Below, in pieces: positions 1 to 8,805 of a stretch of DNA of 64,000 nt. The position numbers and the translations under genes are program-made. How positions within the stretch are numbered: the first letter of the stretch is position 1; every line of letters begins with the position of its first letter. Source of the DNA: Nostoc sp. ATCC 43529 (GTDB lineage: Bacteria > Cyanobacteriota > Cyanobacteriia > Cyanobacteriales > Nostocaceae); assembly GCA_003326205.1 (NCBI GenBank), contig LWTK01000084.1, positions 1 to 64,000 of the forward strand, in the 5' to 3' direction. Under the pieces are notes generated by a model. It saw nothing but the letters and a program-made list of their open reading frames with translations. It was not told where the DNA came from and made no database searches.

Positions 1-67
<67 letters not shown>

Positions 68-236
68 GATGAATCGTTTGTAGCTCTTTAGCTGCGCTTT
101 TTTAACCTCAGCTTGGTTACTTCATTTACTTGACGCTGACCACTTGTTGTATAATGGCTTTCAAACTATAATATTTTCATGGTTCGGTGTCCTGCCAGCG
201 TCGCTCTTTTCGCTTCGCTCTCTCAGGCACTTATTC
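68..236 (-). promoter_or_regulatory. rRNA operon leader
   Basis: About 170 nt lie between the rRNA promoter and the 16S 5' end. On the minus strand this would be transcribed as the rRNA leader that is trimmed by RNase III-type processing. I did not recognise a boxA or a specific stem with certainty. No ORF in it looks real. Confidence 0.6.
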
Positions 237-265
237 AATATAGCGAACCAACTTAAGAGTGTCAA
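237..265 (-). promoter_or_regulatory. rRNA operon promoter (sigma-70 type)
   Basis: On the minus strand a perfect -35 box TTGACA (260-265) is followed after exactly 17 bases by TATATT (237-242), a near-consensus -10. Position and quality fit the main promoter of the rRNA operon that begins at the left edge. Confidence 0.8.
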
Positions 266-373
266 CCACTTTTACTACTTTTTTTCGCCTTTTTTTTGAG
301 ATGGCTACAAGCCTTAGATGGCAAGAGTTTTAGGCTATAGTATTCCTGAAGCCTCTTTGTAAGGAATAAAGTT

Positions 374-1240
374 GTGAGAAGTTTTGGTGTTTTGCCGCCC
401 TGGCTAGTTCTAGATCCGCTGTTGCGTGGTTGGTTGTTGGAGGATATTGGGCGGGGCGATCGCACTACAAACACCCTTCTTACAGAAGATACCACAGCAG
501 GAACAGCCAAGTGGATAGCTAAAGCTCCAGGAATAATTGCTGGCTTACCAGTTGCAGCTAGGGTGTTTCAGATTTTGAATGAAAATGTGAGTTTTACGGC
601 TGTGACAGCTGAAGGCGCAAGATGCGAGCCGGGACAGATAGTCGCTGAAATTCATGGTTCGCTGGATGCGTTGCTGATGGGGGAACGGGTAGCTCTGAAT
701 TTGGCTATGCGGTTGAGTGGAATTGCCACGCTGACTAATATATATATAGAGAAAATTGTTGATTTACCTGCTCGGTTAGTGGATACGCGCAAAACTACAC
801 CAGGGCTGAGATTGTTGGAAAAGTATGCGGCTGCTGTGGGTGGGGCGATTAATCACCGCATGGGGTTGGATGATGCGGTGATGATTAAGGATAATCACAT
901 TGCAGCGGCTGGGGGAATCGAGGAAGCTATTAGCCGTGTTCATTCTCTGATTCCTTATCCTTTGACAATAGAAGTAGAGACGGAAAGTTTAGAACAGGTG
1001 AAAGAAGCTTTGCAGCATCAAGCCGACATTATTATGTTAGACAATATGCCTTTGGATATGATGTGTCAGGCGGTGGAATTGATTCGTCAGCAGGATAGCC
1101 GGGTGAAAATTGAGGCTTCGGGGAATGTGACTTTGGATAGGATTCGCTCTGTTGCAGAAACGGGTGTGGATTATATTTCTACGAGTGCGCCAATTACTCA
1201 ATCGAAGTGGTTGGATTTGAGCATGAGGATTGTACTTTAA
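374..1240 (+). CDS. nadC: Nicotinate-nucleotide pyrophosphorylase (quinolinate phosphoribosyltransferase)
   Basis: Makes nicotinate mononucleotide from quinolinate and PRPP with release of CO2, the step joining the aspartate pathway to NAD synthesis; cytosolic. The 288-residue length is typical. Visible family motifs are DTRKTTPGLR (137-146), the HR pair (161-162), KDNH (172-175), MLDN (221-224) and EASGN (247-251), which line the quinolinate and phosphoribosyl sites. The start is GTG at 374, supported by AAGGA at 361-365; no ATG in frame lies closer. It is a stand-alone gene between the rRNA operon, transcribed the other way, and the convergent RNase gene. Nothing odd seen. Confidence 0.95.
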   Translation: MRSFGVLPPWLVLDPLLRGWLLEDIGRGDRTTNTLLTEDTTAGTAKWIAKAPGIIAGLPVAARVFQILNENVSFTAVTAEGARCEPGQIVAEIHGSLDALLMGERVALNLAMRLSGIATLTNIYIEKIVDLPARLVDTRKTTPGLRLLEKYAAAVGGAINHRMGLDDAVMIKDNHIAAAGGIEEAISRVHSLIPYPLTIEVETESLEQVKEALQHQADIIMLDNMPLDMMCQAVELIRQQDSRVKIEASGNVTLDRIRSVAETGVDYISTSAPITQSKWLDLSMRIVL

Positions 1241-1295
1241 ATTACAATTAATTCATTTTTACTTTATATGCTAACCGAAAAAAGTTCGAGCTAAG

Positions 1296-3356
1296 TTAAT
1301 TCACTGCTGATTGGGCTTCTTGATAAATTATTTCTTGAAATTGAATTAAATCTTTTTGCGGGTCGGCGTGGGTAACTTTCACTAATATCTGTTCGCCCAA
1401 ATTCACAGAACGTTTGAAAGACATTGGTAATTGCAAACCCAAATCTTCTAACAAAATTAGGGCTAAGTTGCTGTCTTCCCGCAACCACATTAACACCGTC
1501 ACATGCCAAATTTGCTCCGGATGACGGCGCAAATACTCTAAAGCATAATATCTATTAGTTTGTCGTTCTACCATCGTCACTTCTTGGGTGATGGTGGTGA
1601 CTGTCATCATCACTTCTTTGAGTTGTTCCGCGGAAAATGGCAAAACTTCACCCCGCAAGTGGGCTTTCAGTTGGAAGTGAGTGAGCAAATCGCTGTAGCG
1701 GCGGATGGGAGAAGTTGCTTGAGTGTAGGTATCCAAACCCAAACCCGCATGACGCAAAGGCGTAATGCTCATTTCACTTTTGGGCATACAACGCCGCATG
1801 GCGCAAGCGCGAACGAATCCAGCTGGTAGCTGGAGTAATTCTTCGTCTGGAGGTAATTCCGGTTGGGGCTGACCGCGAAAGGGCAGAGGAATGTTATGTC
1901 TTTGACCGTAGCGGGCAGCAACTTCACCAGCAAGAATCATCATTTCTGCCACGAGTTGCCGGGAGGGTGAATCGTCCAAAATGTCAATATTGATTTCCTC
2001 GCCTTTGACTTTAATCGCCGCCTCAGGCATGTTGATGCTAATTGCTCCTTGGGCATAACGCCAAGTTTTGCGCCGATTTGCCCAAGTGGCGATCGCTGCA
2101 ATTTCTGGTTCTGCTTGTACCCCTAATTGCAACATTTCATCTACATCTTCGTAGGTAAGGCGATAAGTCGGCTTAATTAAGCTGGTATGAATGCTGTAAT
2201 CTTCTACTGCTCCAGTTGCACCTAAAACAACTCCAAAACTTAGGGCACAACAAATCCGCCCTTGTACCAGACTCATTGGCCCAGTTGCCAATATTTCTGG
2301 AAACATGGGAATCATCCCTGTAGGTAAATATACTGTACTACCTCGTTTTCTAGCTTCTAAATCTAATTCATCTTCTGGTACTAACCATCTGGTGGGATCA
2401 GCGATATGCACCCACAGCCGTTCTCGTCCATCGGGGAGTACTTCCCAACTTAAACCATCATCGATTTCTGTCGTGGTTTCATCATCAATGGTGTAGACTT
2501 TCAAGTGAGTCAGAGCCAAGCGGTTGGTATCTGAATCACTCGGTGGGAAATCCAAATGTTGTTGCGCCACTTCTAATACCTTTTGAGAAAACTGAACCGG
2601 AATTGAAGAACGACGCAGGAACAAGTTTTCATGAGGACTCCACCAACCCAAATCTACCAACAGTTGAAAGGCTCCTTGGGGTGTTGTGGGGCGTCCCAGC
2701 AAGGTCATGGTTTCTAATACTGGGGCTGAGGGAGGATAGGCACGAGCCAGAGTGTCATAATTTACCCCCATCCGCACGGTGTCAGCGAGCAGCGCTGCGT
2801 ATTTTTCTATTCCTTCCAAGCGCTGGCGATCGTGGCGCTGCCACTCTACTGCTTCACCTTTGAGCGCCTGCTCTACACGAGCCAAAAATTCCTGCTGTCC
2901 CTTAGCTTTGAGTGCCTCTACTTCTATCTGGTGCTTACGTTCTGCAACCTGAGCAGCAGTTCGGGCTTCGTAAGCATCTCCTTTTTGCTTAAAATACAGC
3001 TTATCGTCTGATAACAGGCAATGTGCAGCGTAACAATGGGGCGCACCCGATTCCGAAAATAGCAAATTCGCCATTTCCTCTGGGGTGATTGTTTCCCCGC
3101 CTTCAACCAATAATTCCCAAGCTACTTCCAAACTAGATGGATCTAAATAAGGCTTGACCTGCTCTAGAAACCTGGAAATATCCGTGGGCTTATAGGTTTC
3201 TTTGTTAACTGTATAGGTTACTTGTCTAGGCGCGAGGCTGTGGGATTGACCGCGTTCGTCTACCACAAACCAGCGGGTTTTACCGTCTGGACGTTCTACG
3301 ACGCCCAGACGGCGATCGCCTTGAACCCTAAATTCAACTAGCGTCCCCTTCTCCAC
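1296..3356 (-). CDS. RNase II/R-family 3'-5' exoribonuclease
   Basis: Processive hydrolytic 3'-5' exoribonuclease of the RNB family, acting in RNA turnover in the cytosol. The 686-residue protein has an N-terminal beta-barrel-like segment, then the RNB catalytic core with the acidic motif TIDDETTTEIDDGLS (about 290-303) that binds the metal ions, and ATSPIRRYSDL (about 566-576), a family signature. The C-terminal S1-like part is short compared with E. coli RNase R, as is usual for the cyanobacterial enzyme. The start is GTG at 3356. It follows rpmG and rpsR on the same strand with a 184-bp gap, an arrangement I recall as common in cyanobacteria. Whether it is closer to rnb or rnr cannot be settled by eye. 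Confidence 0.92.
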   Translation of the reverse strand: MEKGTLVEFRVQGDRRLGVVERPDGKTRWFVVDERGQSHSLAPRQVTYTVNKETYKPTDISRFLEQVKPYLDPSSLEVAWELLVEGGETITPEEMANLLFSESGAPHCYAAHCLLSDDKLYFKQKGDAYEARTAAQVAERKHQIEVEALKAKGQQEFLARVEQALKGEAVEWQRHDRQRLEGIEKYAALLADTVRMGVNYDTLARAYPPSAPVLETMTLLGRPTTPQGAFQLLVDLGWWSPHENLFLRRSSIPVQFSQKVLEVAQQHLDFPPSDSDTNRLALTHLKVYTIDDETTTEIDDGLSWEVLPDGRERLWVHIADPTRWLVPEDELDLEARKRGSTVYLPTGMIPMFPEILATGPMSLVQGRICCALSFGVVLGATGAVEDYSIHTSLIKPTYRLTYEDVDEMLQLGVQAEPEIAAIATWANRRKTWRYAQGAISINMPEAAIKVKGEEINIDILDDSPSRQLVAEMMILAGEVAARYGQRHNIPLPFRGQPQPELPPDEELLQLPAGFVRACAMRRCMPKSEMSITPLRHAGLGLDTYTQATSPIRRYSDLLTHFQLKAHLRGEVLPFSAEQLKEVMMTVTTITQEVTMVERQTNRYYALEYLRRHPEQIWHVTVLMWLREDSNLALILLEDLGLQLPMSFKRSVNLGEQILVKVTHADPQKDLIQFQEIIYQEAQSAVN

Positions 3357-3402
3357 AACTCTCGCACTTTATTTTTTTAATGAACAGTTTAAATAATTTT
3401 AA

Positions 3403-3426
3403 GTTAGGAGTTAGGAGTTAGGAGTT
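3403..3426. repeat. Tandem heptamer repeat (TTAGGAG)
   Basis: Three direct copies of a 7-bp unit, GTTAGGA/TTAGGAG, between the RNase gene and rpsR. Short tandem heptamers of this kind are common between cyanobacterial genes. The rest of the 3357-3540 gap holds no recognisable gene. Confidence 0.75.
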
Positions 3427-3540
3427 TTGATTTATAACTCATCACTCCTATACAGACGCGATTAGTGAGCCAGCGCGTTGCGGGGTTCGCCCTGTTGTAG
3501 CCACTGGCGTCGCGTCTCTACTCATCACTCATCACTCTTT

Positions 3541-3756
3541 TTAGCCTTCCGCGTTGATAAATGGCAACAAAGCCACAATCCGCGATCGCTTAATTGCTAA
3601 TGTCAACTCTCGCTGTTGCTGAGATGTCAGCCCTGTAATCCGCCGTGGCAGTATCTTGCCCCGCTCGGTGATAAACTTACGCAACAAATCAACGTCCTTA
3701 TAATCTATTGGTTCTCCTGGCTTAATTGGAGAAAGGCGACGACGGAAATAACTCAT
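3541..3756 (-). CDS. rpsR: 30S ribosomal protein S18
   Basis: Small-subunit protein of the ribosomal platform that contacts S6 and 16S rRNA. The 71-residue length is normal. The core FRRRLSPIKP near the N terminus, YKDVDLLRKFITERGKILPR in the middle and the RITGLTSQQQR stretch match S18. It lies 2 bp downstream of rpmG, so the two are certainly cotranscribed. It ends in NAEG. Confidence 0.97.
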   Translation of the reverse strand: MSYFRRRLSPIKPGEPIDYKDVDLLRKFITERGKILPRRITGLTSQQQRELTLAIKRSRIVALLPFINAEG

Positions 3757-3758
3757 CT

Positions 3759-3953
3759 CTACTTAATTTCCTTGTGAACGGTATGTTTATTACAGTGGGT
3801 GCAGAACTTTTTCAGTTCTAGCCTGTTAGTGGTGTTGCGGCGATTCTTAGTGCTGGTGTAACGTGATACACCAGGAGACCGCTTTTCTGGGTTTGTCCGA
3901 CACTCGGTACATTCTAATGTCACAATTATGCGGACACCTTTACTCTTAGCCAT
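3759..3953 (-). CDS. rpmG: 50S ribosomal protein L33
   Basis: Large-subunit protein near the E site. It has 64 residues starting MAKSKGVRIIVTLECTEC. It keeps the zinc-ribbon cysteine pairs (CTEC near 15-18 and CTHC near 52-55), so this is the cysteine-containing L33 form. It is the first gene of the rpmG-rpsR pair, with the RNase gene downstream on the same strand. Confidence 0.97.
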   Translation of the reverse strand: MAKSKGVRIIVTLECTECRTNPEKRSPGVSRYTSTKNRRNTTNRLELKKFCTHCNKHTVHKEIK

Positions 3954-3996
3954 AATCTTACAAACAGTAAAGCCTGGAGAGAATTAACACAAATGA

Positions 3997-4554
3997 TTAT
4001 CTTCTCACATTCTGGCGGATATTTTCAACTATTTTTTTGATTTTTATATCCAGCGAGTAGCCACGACGGGAAGAGACGATGAAAGTTCCGCAAAAGCGAT
4101 CGTGTAAAGCCTGCCGCATCTGGGCATCAGATAAGGCAGTACCACAATCAATTGCTAAGGGAAATACTAGCAGTATAGCAGTGGGATTGGCTCTAATATT
4201 AGTTAAGGCAATTGACACGAAAAGCGCACCGAAGCCGATAATTGTCTCTCGCTTGACTAGAGCCTGTAAATCTGGGACTCTGCCGATTATTTCTCCATCT
4301 TTGACTTCCAACACCTTTAAATCGAACGCCCAACGCCCTAAACTTTGTCCTTGATTGTTATATACCACCAATACCCGTAAAATCAGCCAAAACAATATAA
4401 AAACTAAGATTTGAGCAAATTGAATGCCGATATTGCCACTTCCGAGCAAAGAACTGATTAGCCAGACAACAAAAAAATCTAACCCCAATGCCATACCTCG
4501 TCGCCCAATATCAGCTTTGGGATAGTGTTTTTGCCGAACGCGTTCGATGGTCAT
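3997..4554 (-). CDS. RDD-family integral membrane protein
   Basis: A 185-residue protein with the RDD pattern: a first membrane helix after a GRRGMALGLDF stretch (about residues 18-40), more hydrophobic helices, and GQSLGRWAFDLKV (about 69-81) between them. RDD proteins are small membrane proteins; some have been linked to ion or proton transport, but no substrate can be read here. It lies 43 bp downstream-side of rpmG on the same strand and could be read first in that transcript. The C terminus is basic and likely cytosolic. The 298 bp beyond its start hold no gene. Confidence 0.8.
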   Translation of the reverse strand: MTIERVRQKHYPKADIGRRGMALGLDFFVVWLISSLLGSGNIGIQFAQILVFILFWLILRVLVVYNNQGQSLGRWAFDLKVLEVKDGEIIGRVPDLQALVKRETIIGFGALFVSIALTNIRANPTAILLVFPLAIDCGTALSDAQMRQALHDRFCGTFIVSSRRGYSLDIKIKKIVENIRQNVRR

Positions 4555-4852
4555 ACAAAAGAAGTATTTTTATTTAAGAGTTGGGAAATAACGATCACTC
4601 CTGTTTTTTATATTAAGATGATGGCTTAGCTACTTGCTGCCGTGTAAACCATGACTATCGATGGCGATCGCTTTGCTTGAGTCTGAAAAACTCGATGAGA
4701 CCCCATAAGTAATTTTTTGTCACCTTTTACAAGACTATAAAAAAGTTTTGCTCTTTTAAAAAAAAACAGGTGTAAATTTACACGTATTAGTTTATTGAGA
4801 TTATAAAAGAGGATGCAGCTTTCAGCAGCAAATTTTGTTCAGGCTCTTGAGA

Positions 4853-5656
4853 TTATTTTTTTTGCCCAGTCACAATAAAACCTGGAAAACCTGCTAAAAA
4901 ACGCCCTGACTCGTGCATTTCTTTTAATTGATTTACCCATTGATTTAAGTCGGATTCTGATATAACTTTTTGATTAATAGCTTGTTCTAAAATTCCATGA
5001 CAAACCCACATAAAGAAATCATACGGTGCTATATTAGTGTGCGGAACAAAAGTGATGTTACTTAAACCTAATTCTTCAAATATTTCCGGAAGTTTACAAC
5101 CTATTAATCCATTGGGGAAACTGTCTGATATGAAGCCAACAATTTTGCGATTTAAAGCGGGAAAAGCCGAATTAACAAAAGTGCCGTCTAAGTAAAAATC
5201 GAAGATAGCAAGCTTTCCGCCAGGACGCAATACACGAATCATTTCCAACACTGCGTTCTTTGGGTTTTCTAGGAATAATAAAACACGTTCTGCCCGACAC
5301 GCATCAAAGCTATTATCATTCATCTTGAGAGAGTTGGCATCAGCTACATAATACTTGACTGACATATTTAATTTATCCGCTCTTTTCTTCGCCTCCTCAA
5401 TCATTAACTCACTTTTATCTACTCCCACAACTAAACCACTGTTACCAACAATTTGTTTTATACGTTGTACCTCCTGACCGGTTCCGCACCCTACATCTAA
5501 AACGCAATCACCTTCTTTAATGCCTAAATAATCGATAATTTTCTGCTTGCATACACGCACAGAATCTATTTCGTCACATTTATCTAGAAAGTCAAATAAA
5601 AATTTTGGTTCGTTGATTTTTTCGGGAAATTGAAATCCAAGGGCTATATTTCGCAT
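4853..5656 (-). CDS. Class I SAM-dependent methyltransferase
   Basis: A soluble methyltransferase of about 267 residues. SAM motif I is VLDVGCGTGQE (about 52-62), followed by VGVDKSELM (acidic residue for the ribose) and a DANSLKM/SFDACRAERVLLF block matching the Methyltransf_11/25 fold. The methyl acceptor cannot be told. The start is ATG at 5656; GTG at 5659 is the alternative. It sits 122 bp after the salicylate-synthase-like gene on the same strand, so the two may form an operon making a methylated aromatic acid, but that is inference. Codon use looks more AT-rich than in nadC or the ribosomal genes. Confidence 0.85.
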   Translation of the reverse strand: MRNIALGFQFPEKINEPKFLFDFLDKCDEIDSVRVCKQKIIDYLGIKEGDCVLDVGCGTGQEVQRIKQIVGNSGLVVGVDKSELMIEEAKKRADKLNMSVKYYVADANSLKMNDNSFDACRAERVLLFLENPKNAVLEMIRVLRPGGKLAIFDFYLDGTFVNSAFPALNRKIVGFISDSFPNGLIGCKLPEIFEELGLSNITFVPHTNIAPYDFFMWVCHGILEQAINQKVISESDLNQWVNQLKEMHESGRFLAGFPGFIVTGQKK

Positions 5657-5781
5657 CACGTTTTTAGAAGATACTGGATGAATTGAGAAAAAGTTGCCTT
5701 ATAAAGGAAAGGAATTGTATCTGAACTGCCAAATCCCAAAAATCAAAAAGTTACATCTAAGCCATAAATGGCTTTGGTTGA

Positions 5782-7104
5782 TTAATACTTTAATACCAGA
5801 CAGCACAACATGGTGTTCATTTTGTTAACAGACTCCATGTACTCTTCTTCTGGGAGTGATTCTGCTACTATACCTGCTCCAGCATTTAGGTAAATCCAGT
5901 CATCATATTGATAGATGGAGCGGATGGCGATCGCTAAATCTACTAGTCCAGTGCTGTTTATCCAACCAATAGCACCTGCATAAATACCTCGTGGCTCGTC
6001 TTCTAGGCGAGCTATCCATTCTAAGGCCTCACTTTTATCAATACCGGACACAGTAATACCTGGAAATAAAACTGCAAGAGCATCCCATAAAGTTTTATTT
6101 GATTTTAACTGACCGCTCAGTCGCGATGATAAATGCTGTACATAGCGGTATTTCTTGACCTGCATAAAGTCGAATATTTTTACTGTCCCAGGTACAGAAA
6201 GTTTGGCAATCTCTTGTTGAGCAAGTTCGACGGAGAGCGCGTGTTCCTTAACCTCTTTAGCATTGGTAAATAATTCACTATACAGGCGAGCATCTTCTTG
6301 CGAGTTTTCACCACGTCGCCGAGTGCCTGCCAACGGATTGGTAATAACAAATCCTTGATTGTCTATTTGCATCAATATTTCGGGACTAAAGCCTACAGCA
6401 CGTACATCTCCTATATTCAGACAATATGAACGGGCAGAGTTATTAACTTTCGTTCCGGCTATATAGGTTTTGATAACGTCCAGATCTCCTTTTATCTTTA
6501 GATAACGAGAAAGTATGGCTTTTTGTAATTTACCTGCTTGAATAGCTTGAATGAGAACATCTACTTTACTTTGATAACATTCCCGCTCGTTATCAGTAAC
6601 ATTAATCGATATGGGTGTTGGAACGAAGTCTATTAATTGGCTATTCACTGATAACAATTTTTTGATTTTATCTAGCGATTTTATACTTTTAATTTTTACT
6701 CTTTGTCTAGTAATGTGAAGTTCAGTTTCTGGCACAATAAAACATAAAAGTGGTTGCTGTATTGCTTTGGAGTAGCTTGAGTAGAAGCGAACTATATCAA
6801 AAGCAATATAGCCATAAGCAGTCCAATCTCTAATTGGCAAAGACGCTAATAAGGATTCTACTTGTTTAAATGGATCGCTAATAGGGACTGACAGCTTTTT
6901 TTCTGTATCTTCTAATGAGACAGCCTCTAAGCTTACTGATACCTTAAATAATATATTACCAGCAATACGCACTTCGTCCCGCTCTTGATAAAGAATATAG
7001 TCAGAAATAACACCTGACTCAAGCAAATTTTGCAACACAATAATAGGATGAATTTCCCCTGTTACAAACACTTCTTCGTACTCATATGTTTGTGTTTCGT
7101 TCAT
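5782..7104 (-). CDS. Chorismate-utilising enzyme, probably salicylate synthase
   Basis: Member of the chorismate-binding (anthranilate synthase I / isochorismate synthase) family. The 440-residue length fits stand-alone salicylate synthases of the Irp9/MbtI type, which make salicylate from chorismate via isochorismate. Visible motifs are the lysine-containing AILSR (196-200), GFSPEIL (238-244), PLAGTRRRGE (257-266), YRYVQHLSS (about 320-328), AGAIGW (376-381) and GAGIVAES (409-416). No glutaminase partner is nearby, which argues against anthranilate synthesis. It could instead be an isochorismate or aminodeoxyisochorismate synthase. No siderophore assembly genes lie in the window; the only likely partner is the methyltransferase downstream. 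Confidence 0.75.
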   Translation of the reverse strand: MNETQTYEYEEVFVTGEIHPIIVLQNLLESGVISDYILYQERDEVRIAGNILFKVSVSLEAVSLEDTEKKLSVPISDPFKQVESLLASLPIRDWTAYGYIAFDIVRFYSSYSKAIQQPLLCFIVPETELHITRQRVKIKSIKSLDKIKKLLSVNSQLIDFVPTPISINVTDNERECYQSKVDVLIQAIQAGKLQKAILSRYLKIKGDLDVIKTYIAGTKVNNSARSYCLNIGDVRAVGFSPEILMQIDNQGFVITNPLAGTRRRGENSQEDARLYSELFTNAKEVKEHALSVELAQQEIAKLSVPGTVKIFDFMQVKKYRYVQHLSSRLSGQLKSNKTLWDALAVLFPGITVSGIDKSEALEWIARLEDEPRGIYAGAIGWINSTGLVDLAIAIRSIYQYDDWIYLNAGAGIVAESLPEEEYMESVNKMNTMLCCLVLKY

Positions 7105-7299
7105 GAGATTTTCTGATGATTGATGTATATTTTAAGAGAGGACTGCTGTTGCCACAAATTTCCTATACAAGAACTTGCTTTTCTAACTTTTCTCAGGAAT
7201 TAAAAATGCTTCTAAATCTTTGTATTTATGCGAAATAAACGCAGATATTTAGAATTTGAAAGTTTGATTTTCGGAATGATCGCACTTGCACTTGGTTGC

Positions 7300-7474
7300 G
7301 TTAAATGTAATACTTTGCTTGCTTTTGACCCAAAAAGAGTATGCGGAAATCGGTAGGTGTTTCTAAGCCCATCTAACGAGCAATTATAGCTGGAAAAGAC
7401 CAATCAGTCCTATAAATCGCTCCACTTTGAAAACCTTGTGTCAAGCTATCACCAATCGCAACGGGTTTAGCCAT
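7300..7474 (-). pseudogene. GDSL/SGNH hydrolase remnant
   Basis: From ATG at 7474 the minus strand reads MAKPVAIGDSLTQGF, then GAIYRTDWSFPAIIAR, and meets an in-frame TAG at 7373-7375 after 33 codons. Reading on gives MGLETPTDFRI before the frame is lost. The block-I GDSL motif (here GDSLTQG) with its nucleophile serine is present, so this is the N-terminal piece of an SGNH/GDSL lipase-like protein. The rest of the gene is gone. The 7475-7720 gap on its other side shows nothing further. Confidence 0.6.
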
Positions 7475-7720
7475 GACTATTTCTTCAAAATTAGGACTAC
7501 TTAACAATGTGCCAGTTGCAGGCGATCGCTTTCATTATTTATAGTAATCAATATTGTCAAGTTCCAACGGATATTATTGCTCAACAGTCAAAAGTATTTA
7601 CAAAGGAATAATGACCGTCTTCTACTTTCGTAGAAGCTAGGCATAGCTTACTTTTTTGTAGTTGACTCTTGACTGGGAACAGTGTGATATTTTTTGAACT
7701 GTCAGTCCCTTGAATTAAAA

Positions 7721-8218
7721 TTATAAAGGTCTACCATCGGGATACATTACTGCCAGCCGTTTTTTACGGAGTTCGACTGTTTCTAGATAGATTTCTTCAA
7801 TTTGTTGAAATACCTCTTCAGAAATACCGAGTTTCTTTGCTGCTTTGAGTACTACAACCCGTTCTTTTTCACTATATTCTCCATCAGCACAACAAGCTTG
7901 TATTGCATCATAAATTAGGAAACGCCGTGATACATCGACTGAAGAATGTCCAGTAACGACTGTCTCGATATCTTCATCAGCCTTGTAAACTTTGAGTTGT
8001 TCAATGATTGCAGGGTTACAATTGTAGGCATAGGCATATCCAATCACCCAATCTCTTTCTTCATCTGCTAGTGTTCCATCACCACTAGCACAAGTAAGCA
8101 GCGATTTGTAATAAGCTTCATAAGCTATGTCTACTGGAAGCTGTTTAAAACCAAATTTTTCCTTAAATAACCACAAAGTGCCTAAACTGTTCTCTTTGTC
8201 TTGAATATTGCTAGTCAT
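7721..8218 (-). CDS. TerB-like (tellurite-resistance-like) protein
   Basis: A 165-residue acidic soluble protein with two helical repeats of the TerB type: CASGDGTLADEERDWVIGYA (about 42-61) and CCADGEYSEKERVVVLKAAK (about 109-128). Both carry a D/E-rich loop (DGTLADEE, DGEYSEKE) like the metal-binding loop in TerB domains. The role in cyanobacteria is unknown; in other bacteria TerB works with membrane stress complexes. No other ter genes are near. A run of TA dinucleotides precedes the start. Confidence 0.75.
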   Translation of the reverse strand: MTSNIQDKENSLGTLWLFKEKFGFKQLPVDIAYEAYYKSLLTCASGDGTLADEERDWVIGYAYAYNCNPAIIEQLKVYKADEDIETVVTGHSSVDVSRRFLIYDAIQACCADGEYSEKERVVVLKAAKKLGISEEVFQQIEEIYLETVELRKKRLAVMYPDGRPL

Positions 8219-8412
8219 CTTTGTTTTATATATATATATCGTCGTAATTTACAATTTAGATTATTGCAGATTAGAGCATGATTTCTGCATATTCACGGTT
8301 TTTGAAAGTATAAAGATAACTAATGTCTTCAATAATAAACAGGAGTTGACCATCCGTGAGAGGTTAAGATAATTGCACTTTTGTCAAGGGGGTGCGAAAA
8401 AAGGGGCTAGAT

Positions 8413-8547
8413 TCAGCTTGGTGACTGTTTTCGCAGAGCTTTGACTATACCTAAATCTTGATTCTCTTTTGCAGCAAAGTGTTTAATCGGGTCATCGGCA
8501 TTACCTCTGTCATGGGCAACACTAAAAGATTCAACTTTTCCCAAGTA
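8413..8547 (-). pseudogene. Unassigned coding remnant
   Basis: A 44-codon open stretch bounded by TAA and TGA reads YLGKVESFSVAHDRGNADD then PIKHFAAKENQDLGIVKAL. It has a protein-like composition and no start codon. I do not recognise the family. It is probably the tail of a gene whose front is lost. The rest of the 8219-8805 gap holds nothing I can name. Confidence 0.3.
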
Positions 8548-8805
8548 TTACACGGTGATGCTTTTAGCAGATCCAAAATCGTATTGTTTCCTTTAACACT
8601 AAGGCGTTAATTTCTCTCACACTTCAAAAATAAACGAAGTACAATAATTAGCTCAATGAAAAGACCTCTGCCTCGTTTCACTAACCAAAACCGTCCCTCT
8701 CCGATTTGGAGAGGGACAAACTTGAACTTTAGTTAATTGAAATATGGCGCAGAATTTATCCCCTGTGTGAAGCACAAAAAAGGTTTTACTATTTGTTAAA
8801 AACTT

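Noticed and set aside
5782..7104. Anthranilate synthase component I (TrpE) for the chorismate enzyme
   Set aside because: Length near 440, the PLAGTR form and the lack of a glutaminase partner fit a salicylate or isochorismate synthase better.
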